Source: Bacteroidales bacterium
GTDB lineage: Bacteria; Bacteroidota; Bacteroidia; Bacteroidales; UBA932
Reading direction: 5' to 3'
Assembly: GCA_015060225.1 (NCBI GenBank)
Contig: SUYX01000007.1
Coordinates: 1-64,000 of the forward strand
DNA: 64,000 nt
The position numbers and the translations under genes are program-made. Under the pieces are notes generated by a model. That model searched no databases and was not told the DNA's origin. It was given only the letters and a program-made list of their open reading frames with translations. Every line of letters starts with the position of its first letter. Within the stretch, counting starts at the first letter, position 1. Shown here piece after piece: positions 31,383 through 40,808 of this stretch.

Positions 31383-33341
31383 TTAAAAATTGTTGAACAA
31401 TCCGTATTTCTTTATCAAAGCACTTATTTCAGGATCAAGGTTTCCCCTATGTCTCATTGCTTCATCCTGCTCAACTGAGTTGAGGAAATGCTCTACTGCC
31501 AGTTTCTCATCGCCCAGCCTCCCGTACACAACTGCCAGCATGTAATCCCTCCTGGCATCTCTTGGAAGTCTGCTGAGGATATCCAGAGCTGAGTTGTTAT
31601 AATCCATACACACATACGCCACAGCTGTATTATAGCAGTCATATGGTCTCAAGAGTGTTACAGCCCTCTTGTAATCCCTGTTTTTCAAAGCTTCTACGCC
31701 ACTCATGTAAACGGAATCCAGCACTGTTGTATGCACTGTATCCTTCAACATCCCCTTCCTGTGCAGCTTGAAATTGAACTTCACCCTCCTCAAACGGGGA
31801 TAAATAACCCTCTGCAGATAACCGGAGCCATCCATACCTGTCAAAAGTTCCTCCCTCCTGTCGGGATCAGTTTCCTTAATACACTTCTCCAGCATTTCAG
31901 ATCCACATCCAAGAACCGTATCCTTCCGGAGAATGGCATACAGACTCTCCCAATCTTCAGATATCTCTGTTATCCTTATGTTTCCATTCCCAAAACCCTC
32001 AGATTTTCCATTCACATCCCCCTCATATCCGTCATCCTCATTTATCTCCCATACACTGCTCTCCAGGGAATCACGGTACTGCCGCATATACTCCATAACA
32101 TAATTCTTAATAGATTCCCCCCTTCTTCCCGACAGTTTGCTGTTCACATGCATCTTCCCCTCAGGGGAGCATGCTGCGGTGATATGAATTGAATCCATTA
32201 CATAATCTTCATTTGAGAGTATCTGGGAGATATTATCTTTCAATGAGGCCAGTTCTCTCCAGTTATCTCCTACTCCAGGATCAATTTTCCACTCACCCTT
32301 CCTGAACTCAATATTATACATTGCATCAAAATGGAGATCCCTGGATATCACCTTTTTGAGATATCTCCCGGTATTGTCTGTGAATGATGAAATTGAACTT
32401 ATATAAAAGGTAATAGGTTCCGTCCCTTTAAGGGAACATAATCTTCTTCCGTTGGTATATACCTCCCCATCCATAACCATATCTACCCGCCGTAGTCCTG
32501 CTCGGGCTTCAATCCTCTGGAGATAGAAATACCTGATTTTCCCTTTCCCCGGATCATGCACTACGGAGTCCAGCCTCACACCCCCAACCGGATATGGATC
32601 CACTACAAACCTGTTGTAAATCTTTTCGCTGGCCCTGGCCATCCTGCTGTTGATTCCAGCCAGAATACCTTTTCTGAAATGCTTTCTGGCAGCAGTGTCG
32701 GCAACATTATTGCCGTTCCTTGCTACAAATCTCTCCATCATCTTCTCCCTGTGGTACAGTGTATCCGCCACCTCCTGAGGCACCACCCGTCCCATATAAT
32801 TGCCGTACATCCGGTATTCCCATTCCTGTACCTTCCTGAATCTGGTCCCGGTAATGAATATCTTGTCTGCCGCAAGGGTATCGCCAAGAAACATATAGCG
32901 TGGCAAGAACCTCACCTGCCACATGCTCCTCTGCAATTGTTCAGGTACAGCAAGTTCAAAAACAAGGTCAACCACTCCGTTCCTCTCTGCAACATGTCTG
33001 AACCTGGCCTCTACAACAATCTCATTGAGCTGCTCTACAGCAACCATCTCCCCGCTTTCATCATCCATCACGGCATTCATTATTATACTGTTCCCCTGCA
33101 GATCTTTAACTTCAATCACCTCCGGAGGTTTCTGTACCGTATCATTTGCCGGTGCGGAATAAACATCATCCAGACTCCCGACAGCCACCTCAGCCGTCAC
33201 TCCTCCTTCCCTTACATAGGAGAGTTTCCTCCCTCCTGCGCACCCTACCATCATAAGGGCCGCAACCACAACCACAACAATTATTGAAACACGCCTGACA
33301 GCCAATGCCCAACAGCACCCCTTATACCCTACAGTTTCCAT
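31383..33341 (-). CDS. fimbrial-locus lipoprotein with OmpA-like domain
   Basis: A 652-residue protein. A basic N-terminus and long hydrophobic stretch (VSIIVVVVVAALMMVGC) end in a lipobox with Cys near 34. The first 330 residues are beta-rich with no family I can name firmly (Bacteroides fimbrial loci carry DUF3868 proteins here). Around 395-435, DSIHITAACSPEGKMHVNSKLSGRRGESIKNYVM matches the OmpA C-terminal peptidoglycan-binding fold. The last 110 residues are TPR-like (NRDYKRAVTLLRPYDCYNTAVAYVCMDYNNSALDILSRL). It would tie the fimbrial assembly apparatus to the cell wall. Its start codon is one base from the DUF3575 stop. Confidence 0.65.
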   Translation of the reverse strand: METVGYKGCCWALAVRRVSIIVVVVVAALMMVGCAGGRKLSYVREGGVTAEVAVGSLDDVYSAPANDTVQKPPEVIEVKDLQGNSIIMNAVMDDESGEMVAVEQLNEIVVEARFRHVAERNGVVDLVFELAVPEQLQRSMWQVRFLPRYMFLGDTLAADKIFITGTRFRKVQEWEYRMYGNYMGRVVPQEVADTLYHREKMMERFVARNGNNVADTAARKHFRKGILAGINSRMARASEKIYNRFVVDPYPVGGVRLDSVVHDPGKGKIRYFYLQRIEARAGLRRVDMVMDGEVYTNGRRLCSLKGTEPITFYISSISSFTDNTGRYLKKVISRDLHFDAMYNIEFRKGEWKIDPGVGDNWRELASLKDNISQILSNEDYVMDSIHITAACSPEGKMHVNSKLSGRRGESIKNYVMEYMRQYRDSLESSVWEINEDDGYEGDVNGKSEGFGNGNIRITEISEDWESLYAILRKDTVLGCGSEMLEKCIKETDPDRREELLTGMDGSGYLQRVIYPRLRRVKFNFKLHRKGMLKDTVHTTVLDSVYMSGVEALKNRDYKRAVTLLRPYDCYNTAVAYVCMDYNNSALDILSRLPRDARRDYMLAVVYGRLGDEKLAVEHFLNSVEQDEAMRHRGNLDPEISALIKKYGLFNNF

Positions 33342-33342
33342 A

Positions 33343-33900
33343 TCACAACACCCTTAAAAGTTGTACCATTATATTTGAAGGGATCAGATAGCCCCCTTCA
33401 TACTTGCCCAATACCTTTCCGCAAGCAGGACATCCATATTTTGTATATGAGGTGTATCCCCCCTGCAATCCCACCCCTACATTCAGGTTCCACCTGCTGC
33501 TTATCATAAAGGCGTACCCAACTCCAACTCCTGCTCCAACAGCATCCCCTTCATAAGCATAACGGTCAATTATACCTCCCGTATTATATCTTGCACATCC
33601 CAGATTGGCATCCAGGAACCATCCGCTATTGGAGTACCAGAACCAGTACCTTACCCCAATTGTACCTGCTGCTACCCTATTCTGTACCTGCTTGTCATTG
33701 AACTGGAATGTAAAGGGATTATAGCGCCCCCTTATATAAAAGGTCCAGTTGGGGGCCGTACTTAAACCAAACTCACCATTAATTGTTCCAAGATTAAGAT
33801 AATCCAGCAGATTGGCTGAAACATGCATATTTTGCCCATATATATATGTGGTACCAGGAAGCACCAAGGCAAATGCAGCGAACAAAAAGAGTCTTTTCAT
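33343..33900 (-). CDS. DUF3575 outer-membrane beta-barrel of the fimbrial locus
   Basis: A 185-residue exported protein with signal peptide MKRLFLFAAFALVLPGTTYIYGQ. The pattern matches DUF3575: VSANLLDYLNLGTINGEFGLSTAPNWTFYIRGRYNPFTF, AAGTIGVRYWFWYSNSGWFLDANLGCARYN and GAGVGVGYAFMISSRWNLNVGVGLQGGY, i.e. a small eight-strand barrel. A CPACGK pair occurs in an extracellular-loop position. It is the first gene of the fimbrial operon, where DUF3575 genes are habitually found in Bacteroidales. A weak -7-like TATTTTCG is upstream, and an AAAAGGAA ribosome-binding sequence directly precedes the ATG. Confidence 0.8.
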   Translation of the reverse strand: MKRLFLFAAFALVLPGTTYIYGQNMHVSANLLDYLNLGTINGEFGLSTAPNWTFYIRGRYNPFTFQFNDKQVQNRVAAGTIGVRYWFWYSNSGWFLDANLGCARYNTGGIIDRYAYEGDAVGAGVGVGYAFMISSRWNLNVGVGLQGGYTSYTKYGCPACGKVLGKYEGGYLIPSNIMVQLLRVL

Positions 33901-34025
33901 TTCCTTTTTTTTGAGGCGAAAATACTCCTACTGCGCCAAAGGGGATACCTGAAAAAGATAAAGTTTGAATTTTATTGCTCTTTTTAAAAAAAGCAAAACA
34001 TACATTAATTTAAAACAATTTGAAT

Positions 34026-34568
34026 ATGGAAAAAAAACATTGGTGGAGCCCCCTCATACTGGGAATTCTGATCCTGGCTCTAGGTATTGTAATCCTTGTT
34101 TTCCCACAGGCAAGTTATCTTACAATGACACTCCTTTTTGGAATTGTGATAGCTTTGTCGGGAATAATGTACATAGGATTGGCATTCTGTAAAGAGGTAA
34201 AAGGACGCGGATGGCTCATTGCATCCGGAATAGTTGAAATTATTCTGGGAATTTTCCTTACCCTCTCCCCTGCAGTATCTGCTATTGCAATCCCAATCGT
34301 TCTCGGATTCTGGCTTTTGTTCAAAGGATTCACACTCATTGGAATGGGATATGCATTGAGTAAAATAAAAGGGAGCGGTTGGGGATGGACAATCTTTTCA
34401 GCAGTATTGCTGATAATCTGTGGTGCAATAATTCTTCTCCAACCCATATTTTACGGCATTGAAGCTGTAATATTGTGGAGTGGAGTTTCATTCATCATAG
34501 GTGGATGCACCCTCATGAACTACGCATTCAAGCTCAAGGATCTTTATGACGGGAATATGGAGGAATAA
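34026..34568 (+). CDS. HdeD/DUF308-family membrane protein
   Basis: A 180-residue inner-membrane protein with six hydrophobic helices in three repeating hairpins (ILGILILALGIVILVFP, GIVIALSGIMYIGLAF, SGIVEIILGIFLTLSP, VLGFWLLFKGFTLIGMG and so on). Each repeat has the GIxxIxLGI...P pattern of the HdeD/DUF308 family. HdeD contributes to acid resistance in E. coli; the role here is unproven. I use ATG 34026; the track's 34020 is a TTG. It is transcribed divergently from the fimbrial operon and ends in a terminator shared with the porin gene. Confidence 0.8.
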   Translation: MEKKHWWSPLILGILILALGIVILVFPQASYLTMTLLFGIVIALSGIMYIGLAFCKEVKGRGWLIASGIVEIILGIFLTLSPAVSAIAIPIVLGFWLLFKGFTLIGMGYALSKIKGSGWGWTIFSAVLLIICGAIILLQPIFYGIEAVILWSGVSFIIGGCTLMNYAFKLKDLYDGNMEE

Positions 34569-34571
34569 AAA

Positions 34572-34596
34572 AAGGGTGAATCAAAAGTTCACCCTT
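34572..34596. terminator. bidirectional terminator overlapping the porin stop codon
   Basis: AAGGGTGAA-tcaaaag-TTCACCCTT has As before it on the plus strand, so the minus-strand copy ends in a run of Ts. The minus-strand stop codon (34581-34583) lies in the loop, so the last coding bases of the porin gene form half of the terminator stem. Confidence 0.85.
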
Positions 34597-35816
34597 AATG
34601 ATGCCTGCAATCTGTTGTTATGATGAAATACATCATTCCGGTCTTTCCGGCTCCCCCACAAATATTCAACACCTGTTGTCAGTACCGGAGAAACCTTATA
34701 AATGAGGTTGGTAACAAAGTAGACACCTTCTCTGTAGATATCCCCCTGCTCACCTGAATAATCCTCAGGCAAAAAACATTTCACCTCACTGAATGTAGCG
34801 GAAGTTGACAGTTTTTCATTTATGATGTACTGCAATCCCAGATATGATGCAACCACTTCAACACCTTTCATTCTTCCGCTTCCTGCATCAACACTCACCA
34901 TATCAAGCCCCAATCCCTGCAAATCCTGGACATAAGAGGCGATTCCCCGTCCAAACACACTCTGACTGTAAAGGTTAAGCTTTTTTGTAAGAGGGCTTAC
35001 TCCACTCAGTTTCACTGCAATACCTGTCTGTGTAGAATTCTTTCCCAATACAGCATTATGATACTCCATATTCCTTATCAATCCCGACAATCTCAGCCAT
35101 CCATTTCCCTCTTTCCATCCATATTGCACATAAAACGGGATATCGGGAAACCGCTGGTTCACACCATAATTTCCGGCACTGTAATTTGCATTTACAGATG
35201 GCATCTCAAGTCCGGCTCCAACTTTCCAGTGTTCCCCGAACCTCTTCTGCCAATCTATAACTGTATTGAACAGAAATGTCATTGCATTTGGCCCCTGCTG
35301 GTCTATTGTCTGGGCCGCCGCTGCTCCATCAGTAAAGAGGCTTGTGGTATATCCCACTGTAAGATTCCTGTATGTGAGATATGCAGCCTTAATGGAAAAT
35401 CCGTAATTGTCAAGGCCCTCTGCAAAGCCAAAATCAACATAGGCACCCACTTTGTTCTCTGTATGGGGCAGTGCCACAAAGTTGAAGAAGATATTTGATG
35501 AGGCGGCACTCATCTGTACAAGCGAACCGTTCCCGGCCTGAGGCTGCATAGGGATTGCGCTGGTCACAAAGTACATTGGACTCTCAATAGGATTTCCAAA
35601 ATCATATGAGAGGGATCCCCTGATATAGCCGCCAATTCCCAGATAAAACTCCCTTTCCTTACCAATTACTGAGAATCTTGGCATACCTGGTGCATTGAAA
35701 TATTTGGGGGCATTCTCCTCAAGCACCTTCAATACTACTGTATCCTGCCCATTTACCTTTAGGACAGAAAAAGTGGCCGCACATATGCAGGCCACCATAA
35801 TTTTACACAATTTCAT
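34581..35816 (-). CDS. porin-like outer-membrane beta-barrel
   Basis: A 411-residue exported barrel with a signal peptide (KLCKIMVACICAATFSVLKVNGQ). REFYLGIGGYIRGSLSYDFG near the mature start and SNIFFNFVALPHTENKVGAYVDFGFA resemble DcaP-like or Gram-negative trimeric porins. The protein ends HHNNRLQASLRVNF with the terminal Phe of outer-membrane barrels. The track start is a GTG at 35822; I prefer ATG 35816 (MKLCKIM), five bases after the OmpA stop. The two genes form an operon, possibly giving a pore plus a peptidoglycan-anchored partner. The substrate is unknown. Confidence 0.72.
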   Translation of the reverse strand: MKLCKIMVACICAATFSVLKVNGQDTVVLKVLEENAPKYFNAPGMPRFSVIGKEREFYLGIGGYIRGSLSYDFGNPIESPMYFVTSAIPMQPQAGNGSLVQMSAASSNIFFNFVALPHTENKVGAYVDFGFAEGLDNYGFSIKAAYLTYRNLTVGYTTSLFTDGAAAAQTIDQQGPNAMTFLFNTVIDWQKRFGEHWKVGAGLEMPSVNANYSAGNYGVNQRFPDIPFYVQYGWKEGNGWLRLSGLIRNMEYHNAVLGKNSTQTGIAVKLSGVSPLTKKLNLYSQSVFGRGIASYVQDLQGLGLDMVSVDAGSGRMKGVEVVASYLGLQYIINEKLSTSATFSEVKCFLPEDYSGEQGDIYREGVYFVTNLIYKVSPVLTTGVEYLWGSRKDRNDVFHHNNRLQASLRVNF

Positions 35817-35821
35817 TTCCA

Positions 35822-37006
35822 CTATTCTTTATCTTCAATTACAACAACCCTATTGAGCTGTGCACCTTCAAATTTCTGCTGTGAAGAACCTACCGCATCA
35901 ATTTTCAACTGTGCAGGATCAATTCCATATTTGTCTACCAATACTTTATAAACTGCCTCACCCCTCTTCTGGCTCAACTTCATATTGAACTCAGGAGTAC
36001 CTGTCTCCTTGTCTGCAGATGCAAAGATTACAAAGTTCTTTCCAGGGAACTGTTTTATCATATCAGCCATATATCCAAGATTAATAACGGATTTCTCAGT
36101 AAGATCTGCTTTACCAATCTCAAAGAAGATTGCAAGGTTAGGCATCAACGGTACCGGCATTTCCACACTGTTGGCATCATTGAGCTCTTTCTTGACATTC
36201 TTGAGCTGCATCTCAAGCACTGACCTCTTCTGGTCGGCCTTCTCCAGCATTGCCTCCAAAGCAGCTATTTCCTGCACATAGCGGGTATTGTCTTCCACTA
36301 CAACAAGATCTGATGCTCTTTGGAATCCCCTGGTATTGAATTTATATGTAAGGCCGGCTGTTACGGTGGCCAATACATTTACCCCGTTGTCTCCCTGGCT
36401 GTGGACAAATCTCTGGTTTACAAACATGGTACGCATATCAATACTTATATCAAATGCATCCGAGAGCCTTAAATTGTGCAACAGGCCAAGATTTGCGGCA
36501 AGTTCTTTCTTGGATGTACCGTTGCCCTCACTTCTCGCCAGGCCAAAACCGGCATAAGGAACAAAATTCCAGAATCTGTCAACTCTTTCACCTCCAATAG
36601 CATTAGAGATGTTCCACAAGAAGTCTCCATGAATGTTCATTGTGTTGAATTTCTCCTTATAGAACCCCTCCTTGTCAATATTGCCCTCTGAATAAGGCAA
36701 CATGCCGTAGCTCCATCCTTTGGCCTGGAGCCCTGAATACTGCAATCTTACTCCTACAGCCGGAGTAATCCACTTGCCCACTGAAATATCAAGGGCAGGA
36801 GCCATACGTTTCCCTATTGAACCGTGGGAATCATCATCTCCAAAATAAATCTGGACACCGCCTCCGGCTGAAACAAACCAATTGTCCCAAAAACCGTTGG
36901 TAACATACGGGCCCTTAACATTCTGGATCTCTATTACTGTTTCATCTTGTGCAAACACCGGTAAGCACATTATTGAAACCATCATAATCATAAAAACTTT
37001 TTTCAT
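35822..37006 (-). CDS. OmpA-family outer-membrane protein
   Basis: A 394-residue protein. After signal peptide MKKVFMIMMVSIMCLPVFAQ, an N-terminal barrel of about 210 residues begins NGFWDNWFVSAGGGVQIYFGD, a pattern common in Bacteroidales OmpA proteins. A coiled-coil linker follows at about 235-275 (ALEAMLEKADQKRSVLEMQLKNVKKELND). The C-terminal OmpA domain has NLAIFFEIGKADLTEKSVINLGYMADMIKQFP and LSQKRGEAVYKVLVDKYGIDPAQL, the peptidoglycan-binding residues lying in this region. It is probably abundant and anchors the outer membrane to the wall. It is followed directly by the porin gene. Confidence 0.85.
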   Translation of the reverse strand: MKKVFMIMMVSIMCLPVFAQDETVIEIQNVKGPYVTNGFWDNWFVSAGGGVQIYFGDDDSHGSIGKRMAPALDISVGKWITPAVGVRLQYSGLQAKGWSYGMLPYSEGNIDKEGFYKEKFNTMNIHGDFLWNISNAIGGERVDRFWNFVPYAGFGLARSEGNGTSKKELAANLGLLHNLRLSDAFDISIDMRTMFVNQRFVHSQGDNGVNVLATVTAGLTYKFNTRGFQRASDLVVVEDNTRYVQEIAALEAMLEKADQKRSVLEMQLKNVKKELNDANSVEMPVPLMPNLAIFFEIGKADLTEKSVINLGYMADMIKQFPGKNFVIFASADKETGTPEFNMKLSQKRGEAVYKVLVDKYGIDPAQLKIDAVGSSQQKFEGAQLNRVVVIEDKE

Positions 37007-37150
37007 ACGCCTGAATTTTAAATTAAACCGCTTTACCTACTCAACACACATCATCCCAATTTGTTTTGTCAGGCCCCAAAATTTTCAAAACAAGAACATT
37101 CCGCCTCTTTCTTTGTTTGTATTTGGAAACTGAATAAATGAATTGGAGCA

Positions 37151-37759
37151 ATGAAAAGAATTTTAATGCTATCACTGGCCCTACTTACCTTTATTACTTA
37201 TGGAAACCAAGCTAATGCACAACAAACAAATAACCAAGATTTTGGAGCTGAATCAACGATGAGCCGGCAGGAGGCAAGAAAAGCCGCCAGAGCAGCACAC
37301 AGAAGAGCTGAAGCAGCACAGCAGCTGAAAGATTTCCAGAAAGCAGTAGAAACAATAAAAAGCGGTTCATTTGTCATTGAAGTGGACCAGCTGCTGTTCC
37401 CGAGAGGAAACTCAAAGTTTGTATCAAGCCTTACAAACTTTATCTCTATGAATCAGGGAAATGCAGTCATACAGATTGCCACCAGCTATTACAACCCCGG
37501 CCCTAACGGTTTGGGAGGAATTACTGTAGAAGGAAAAGTATCCGATATAACAATGAGTACAGACAAAAAAGGATTTGTCTATTACAACTTTAATGTACAA
37601 GGGATGTTTGTTTCTGCCTCGGTAAATGTACAGCTTCTTGGAGACGGGAACAGGACAACAGTAACAGTTTACCCTAATTTCAACAACAATAACCTTACAA
37701 TGACCGGTGTCATAGTTCCGTATGCCGACTCAAACATATTTCAAGGCCAGACATTTTAG
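37151..37759 (+). CDS. DUF4251 exported protein
   Basis: A 202-residue protein with signal peptide MKRILMLSLALLTFITYGNQANAQ. A charged helix (SRQEARKAARAAHRRAEAAQQLKDFQKAVETIKSGSF) precedes the DUF4251 beta domain (FVIEVDQLLFPRGNSKFVSSLTNFISMNQGNAVIQIA...GITVEGKVSDITMSTDKKGFVYYNFNVQG). The family is common in Bacteroidota, periplasmic by its signal, and of unknown function. The gene is divergent from the OmpA gene. Its stop codon overlaps that of the convergent addA-like gene (TTAG shared at 37756-37759). Confidence 0.8.
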   Translation: MKRILMLSLALLTFITYGNQANAQQTNNQDFGAESTMSRQEARKAARAAHRRAEAAQQLKDFQKAVETIKSGSFVIEVDQLLFPRGNSKFVSSLTNFISMNQGNAVIQIATSYYNPGPNGLGGITVEGKVSDITMSTDKKGFVYYNFNVQGMFVSASVNVQLLGDGNRTTVTVYPNFNNNNLTMTGVIVPYADSNIFQGQTF

Positions 37760-40700
37760 ACACATATGACTTCATCCTCGGAGAGGTACCACAAATACCC
37801 CTTCACATTTTTGAAGCCCATTCCGGTGAGCAGTTTCATATAGCTGCTCACCTGTTTTTTATACCTTTCTCCAAGATTGGGATTTCCTTTATGTGCTGAC
37901 CCGAACTTATAATCTATCACAACTGCCTCATCACCCTTAATGATGACTCTGTCCGGACGTTTCTCCTCTCCACTGACGGTAAGAAGTGTACATTCGTTCA
38001 GCACTTTCCACTCCTGAGAAAACCATCCATACTGCGCAACAGATTCCATTTTTGAATTTACCATATCCAGCAGCTCCTCCTCAGAACATGAAGCAATCCC
38101 CTCCTTGCAGGCCTTGGCAACTGCAGATGGGGTACTTTGGGGATAATCAATCAGAGAAAAGATATAGTGCATTGCTATACCATGCTCGCGTATTGATTCC
38201 CCCTCCCCTAAAGAGCCTCCGGCGGCAGCCATCTTCAATCTCTTTTCATTTACAGAAGATGCAAAGACATTCCCCAGGACCATTTTTCCTGCAGATTTCT
38301 CCTCACACTTACCTGCATCATGCCTACCGATTGTCATTTTTCCGCACCATTCACCTTCAGCCATCTTTTTGCAATATGCATAGAGGAGATCTGAAACGGT
38401 CCCCTTAGACTCTCCACTTTTTCTTGCAACAGGCTCCGGAGCAAAAATTACCAAACTCTTTTTGGGACGGGTAAATGCTACATATACGGTATTGAGTGCA
38501 TCAATATAAGTACAAAGTTTTTCATTCAGGTATGCCTGTGCGAATTCTGTATCCAGCAATTGCCTCGAATATTTCACCGGTACAGGCCAACCGTTATAAC
38601 GGCACCACAGATTTGGCGCCAGAAGAGGCTTGTGGTCGAGGTTTTCCGAGAGGAAAGGAAGAATAACCACATTGAACCCCAGTCCCTTGGACTTGTGTAT
38701 TGTCATTACCCTTATGGCATCCATATCCTCTGGAGCAGATATTGTACATTTTACTCCACTCTCATCCCACCATTTTACGAATTGTGCAATATTGGTTCCA
38801 TGATTGTTGGTAAAATCGAGTACCAGATCAAGGAAAGCCTGAAGAAAGGCAATATCCTTACGGTCTTCATCGGGAAGTGTTTCCCTTATCACAGCCTCAC
38901 ACAACTGATATAAAGAATGGTTATGCACCAACTCTGCCTGCGGAATGTTCTGGAACATCCTGAGTATCCTCAAAGAATCACCCTGAGGATTATCCATCTC
39001 CCTCAACACATTTACAACCTTCTGTACTGCAATTGAAGATGAAATGTAAAGGGAATCGCTTGATATTATATCGTAACCGCACTCAAGGAGCTTTTCAGCA
39101 ACCATATTCCCTTCGCTCCCTTTCCTTACCAGTACGGCAATATCTTTCTGTGAATACCCGGCACCAAGCAGCTGCTCCACCTTTACCGGCAAAAGTGCAA
39201 GTGCGCTCTCCTCAAATCCCTCCTCCGATTTAGGGACAAACCCGATATCTACACAACCTGGAGACTCCAGGCCCTTATCCGACACTTTCTGGTCAAGCCC
39301 CATATACACATCAACAATAGGTCCCTCTTTACTCCCATCGTAAAGTATCTGGGCCTCTATGGAACAGAACTTGAAGAAATTGTTGTTGAAGTTCACAATA
39401 TTGGCGCCACTGCGGTAATTGGTCAGAAGTGGATCACGAACCAGTTCGTCTTCTCTGAACTGTCTGAAAATATCCTCACCAAGTATCTTCCAATCCGAAC
39501 CTCTCCACCTGTATATGCTCTGCTTCACATCCCCCACTACAAGACTCCCCTTTCCGTCATCAAGACTGTTTTTAAGAAGAGGATAAAAATTCCTCCACTG
39601 CAAAGAAGAAGTATCCTGGAACTCATCCAGCATATAATTCTCCAACTGCACACCAATCTTCTCATATACGAACGGAGTGTCACTCCCGTCAATTATCCTG
39701 TTAAGCAGCAGGGCAGACTCCGACAAAAGTATTATATTTTTCTCCCTGCAATATTCCAGTACCCTCACATAAACGTCATTTAGAATACCCAATATATTCA
39801 CATTGGCCAGTACAGCACATGCCGTCGCATACCCCCTGTAACCTTTTTCAAAATGATCCACAATCTTCCCGACAACTTCATTCAGTCCCTGATAAACCAT
39901 TTCGATTCCTTCCGGACAGCGCTTTCCTGTGTACCATTTTTCAATATTGTCATATAACGCCACAAAACTTGCCGCCGGAGGCTCCACTCCCCCTTTACCC
40001 TTCTTAGCGGCAATTTTGCCCAGATAATTGAACGGAGTCCTGCTTCCCCCCTTGAAGTCCACAAGCTCAAGGCCTGCTCCGGATATAATCTGCAATCCCT
40101 CCTTTGCCAAATCCACAACCACATTCTCAAAAGTGCCGGCCACCCCCTTCAACTCTCCCTTCAATAAAGCGACATCAGCTACTGAAGCCTTTTCAAAATC
40201 ATCCCCGCATGCCTCCCGTGCCAATTTGAACTCTTCTGAGAAAAGTTGTGATGCCAATTTCATTATCTCCCCCTTCACATTCCACGAATTTCCCTTGTCC
40301 ACAGCATCCAGCGAGTATTCAATCAGCCAATCCAGCAATTTGCGGTTCTTTGGATCATCCAAGTCAGAAAACATCCTGTCCACTGCCTTAGAAAGCACAT
40401 TATCCTTGTCAAGTTCCACATTATATGTGGCCATTCTCCCAAGCTCCCTGGCAAAAGAGCGCATAACAAGTTGGAAAAACTTGTCAATGGTACTTACTCT
40501 GAACGAAGTATAATCATGTAAAATGGAAATGAGCATCTCCCCCGCCTTATTCCTCACCCATGATTCACCCTTCCCTGTGTACCCGATTATATCGTTCAGG
40601 TAATCCGATTTTGCATCTTTACAGGAAAGCGTATACAATTCCTGAAGAATCCTCTGCTTCATTTCATCGGTAGCCTTGTTTGTAAAGGTTACAGCCAATA

Positions 40701-40803
40701 TATGCCTGAAGGCAAAAGGTTGCCCAAACAGCAGCTTTATATACTCCCCTGTAAGCCTATGTGTTTTTCCTGCTCCTGCAGAAGCCTTAATTACCTGTAA
40801 CAT
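37756..40803 (-). CDS. AddA/RecB-like UvrD helicase-nuclease subunit
   Basis: A 1015-residue DNA repair enzyme with a superfamily 1A helicase and a C-terminal nuclease. Seen in order: Walker A KASAGAGKTHRL near 6-14, FTNKATDEMKQRI near 40, Walker B YMLDEFQDTSSLQWRNF near 405, DVKQSIYRWRGSDWKIL, the MTIHKSKGLGFNVVILP motif near 700, VAFTRPKKSLVIF, and VIDYKFGSAHKG near 963, the PD-(D/E)xK nuclease core. With the AddB-like partner next door it would resect double-strand ends for recombination. I start at MLQVIKASAGAGKTH (ATG 40803), six bases after the upstream stop; the track's alternative start overlaps the AddB gene. Confidence 0.88.
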   Translation of the reverse strand: MLQVIKASAGAGKTHRLTGEYIKLLFGQPFAFRHILAVTFTNKATDEMKQRILQELYTLSCKDAKSDYLNDIIGYTGKGESWVRNKAGEMLISILHDYTSFRVSTIDKFFQLVMRSFARELGRMATYNVELDKDNVLSKAVDRMFSDLDDPKNRKLLDWLIEYSLDAVDKGNSWNVKGEIMKLASQLFSEEFKLAREACGDDFEKASVADVALLKGELKGVAGTFENVVVDLAKEGLQIISGAGLELVDFKGGSRTPFNYLGKIAAKKGKGGVEPPAASFVALYDNIEKWYTGKRCPEGIEMVYQGLNEVVGKIVDHFEKGYRGYATACAVLANVNILGILNDVYVRVLEYCREKNIILLSESALLLNRIIDGSDTPFVYEKIGVQLENYMLDEFQDTSSLQWRNFYPLLKNSLDDGKGSLVVGDVKQSIYRWRGSDWKILGEDIFRQFREDELVRDPLLTNYRSGANIVNFNNNFFKFCSIEAQILYDGSKEGPIVDVYMGLDQKVSDKGLESPGCVDIGFVPKSEEGFEESALALLPVKVEQLLGAGYSQKDIAVLVRKGSEGNMVAEKLLECGYDIISSDSLYISSSIAVQKVVNVLREMDNPQGDSLRILRMFQNIPQAELVHNHSLYQLCEAVIRETLPDEDRKDIAFLQAFLDLVLDFTNNHGTNIAQFVKWWDESGVKCTISAPEDMDAIRVMTIHKSKGLGFNVVILPFLSENLDHKPLLAPNLWCRYNGWPVPVKYSRQLLDTEFAQAYLNEKLCTYIDALNTVYVAFTRPKKSLVIFAPEPVARKSGESKGTVSDLLYAYCKKMAEGEWCGKMTIGRHDAGKCEEKSAGKMVLGNVFASSVNEKRLKMAAAGGSLGEGESIREHGIAMHYIFSLIDYPQSTPSAVAKACKEGIASCSEEELLDMVNSKMESVAQYGWFSQEWKVLNECTLLTVSGEEKRPDRVIIKGDEAVVIDYKFGSAHKGNPNLGERYKKQVSSYMKLLTGMGFKNVKGYLWYLSEDEVICV

Positions 40804-40808
40804 ATCCT

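Noticed and set aside
32556-33287. 243-residue plus-strand ORF
   Set aside because: It is antisense to the fimbrial OmpA-like lipoprotein gene and has a His/Pro/Ser-rich shadow composition.
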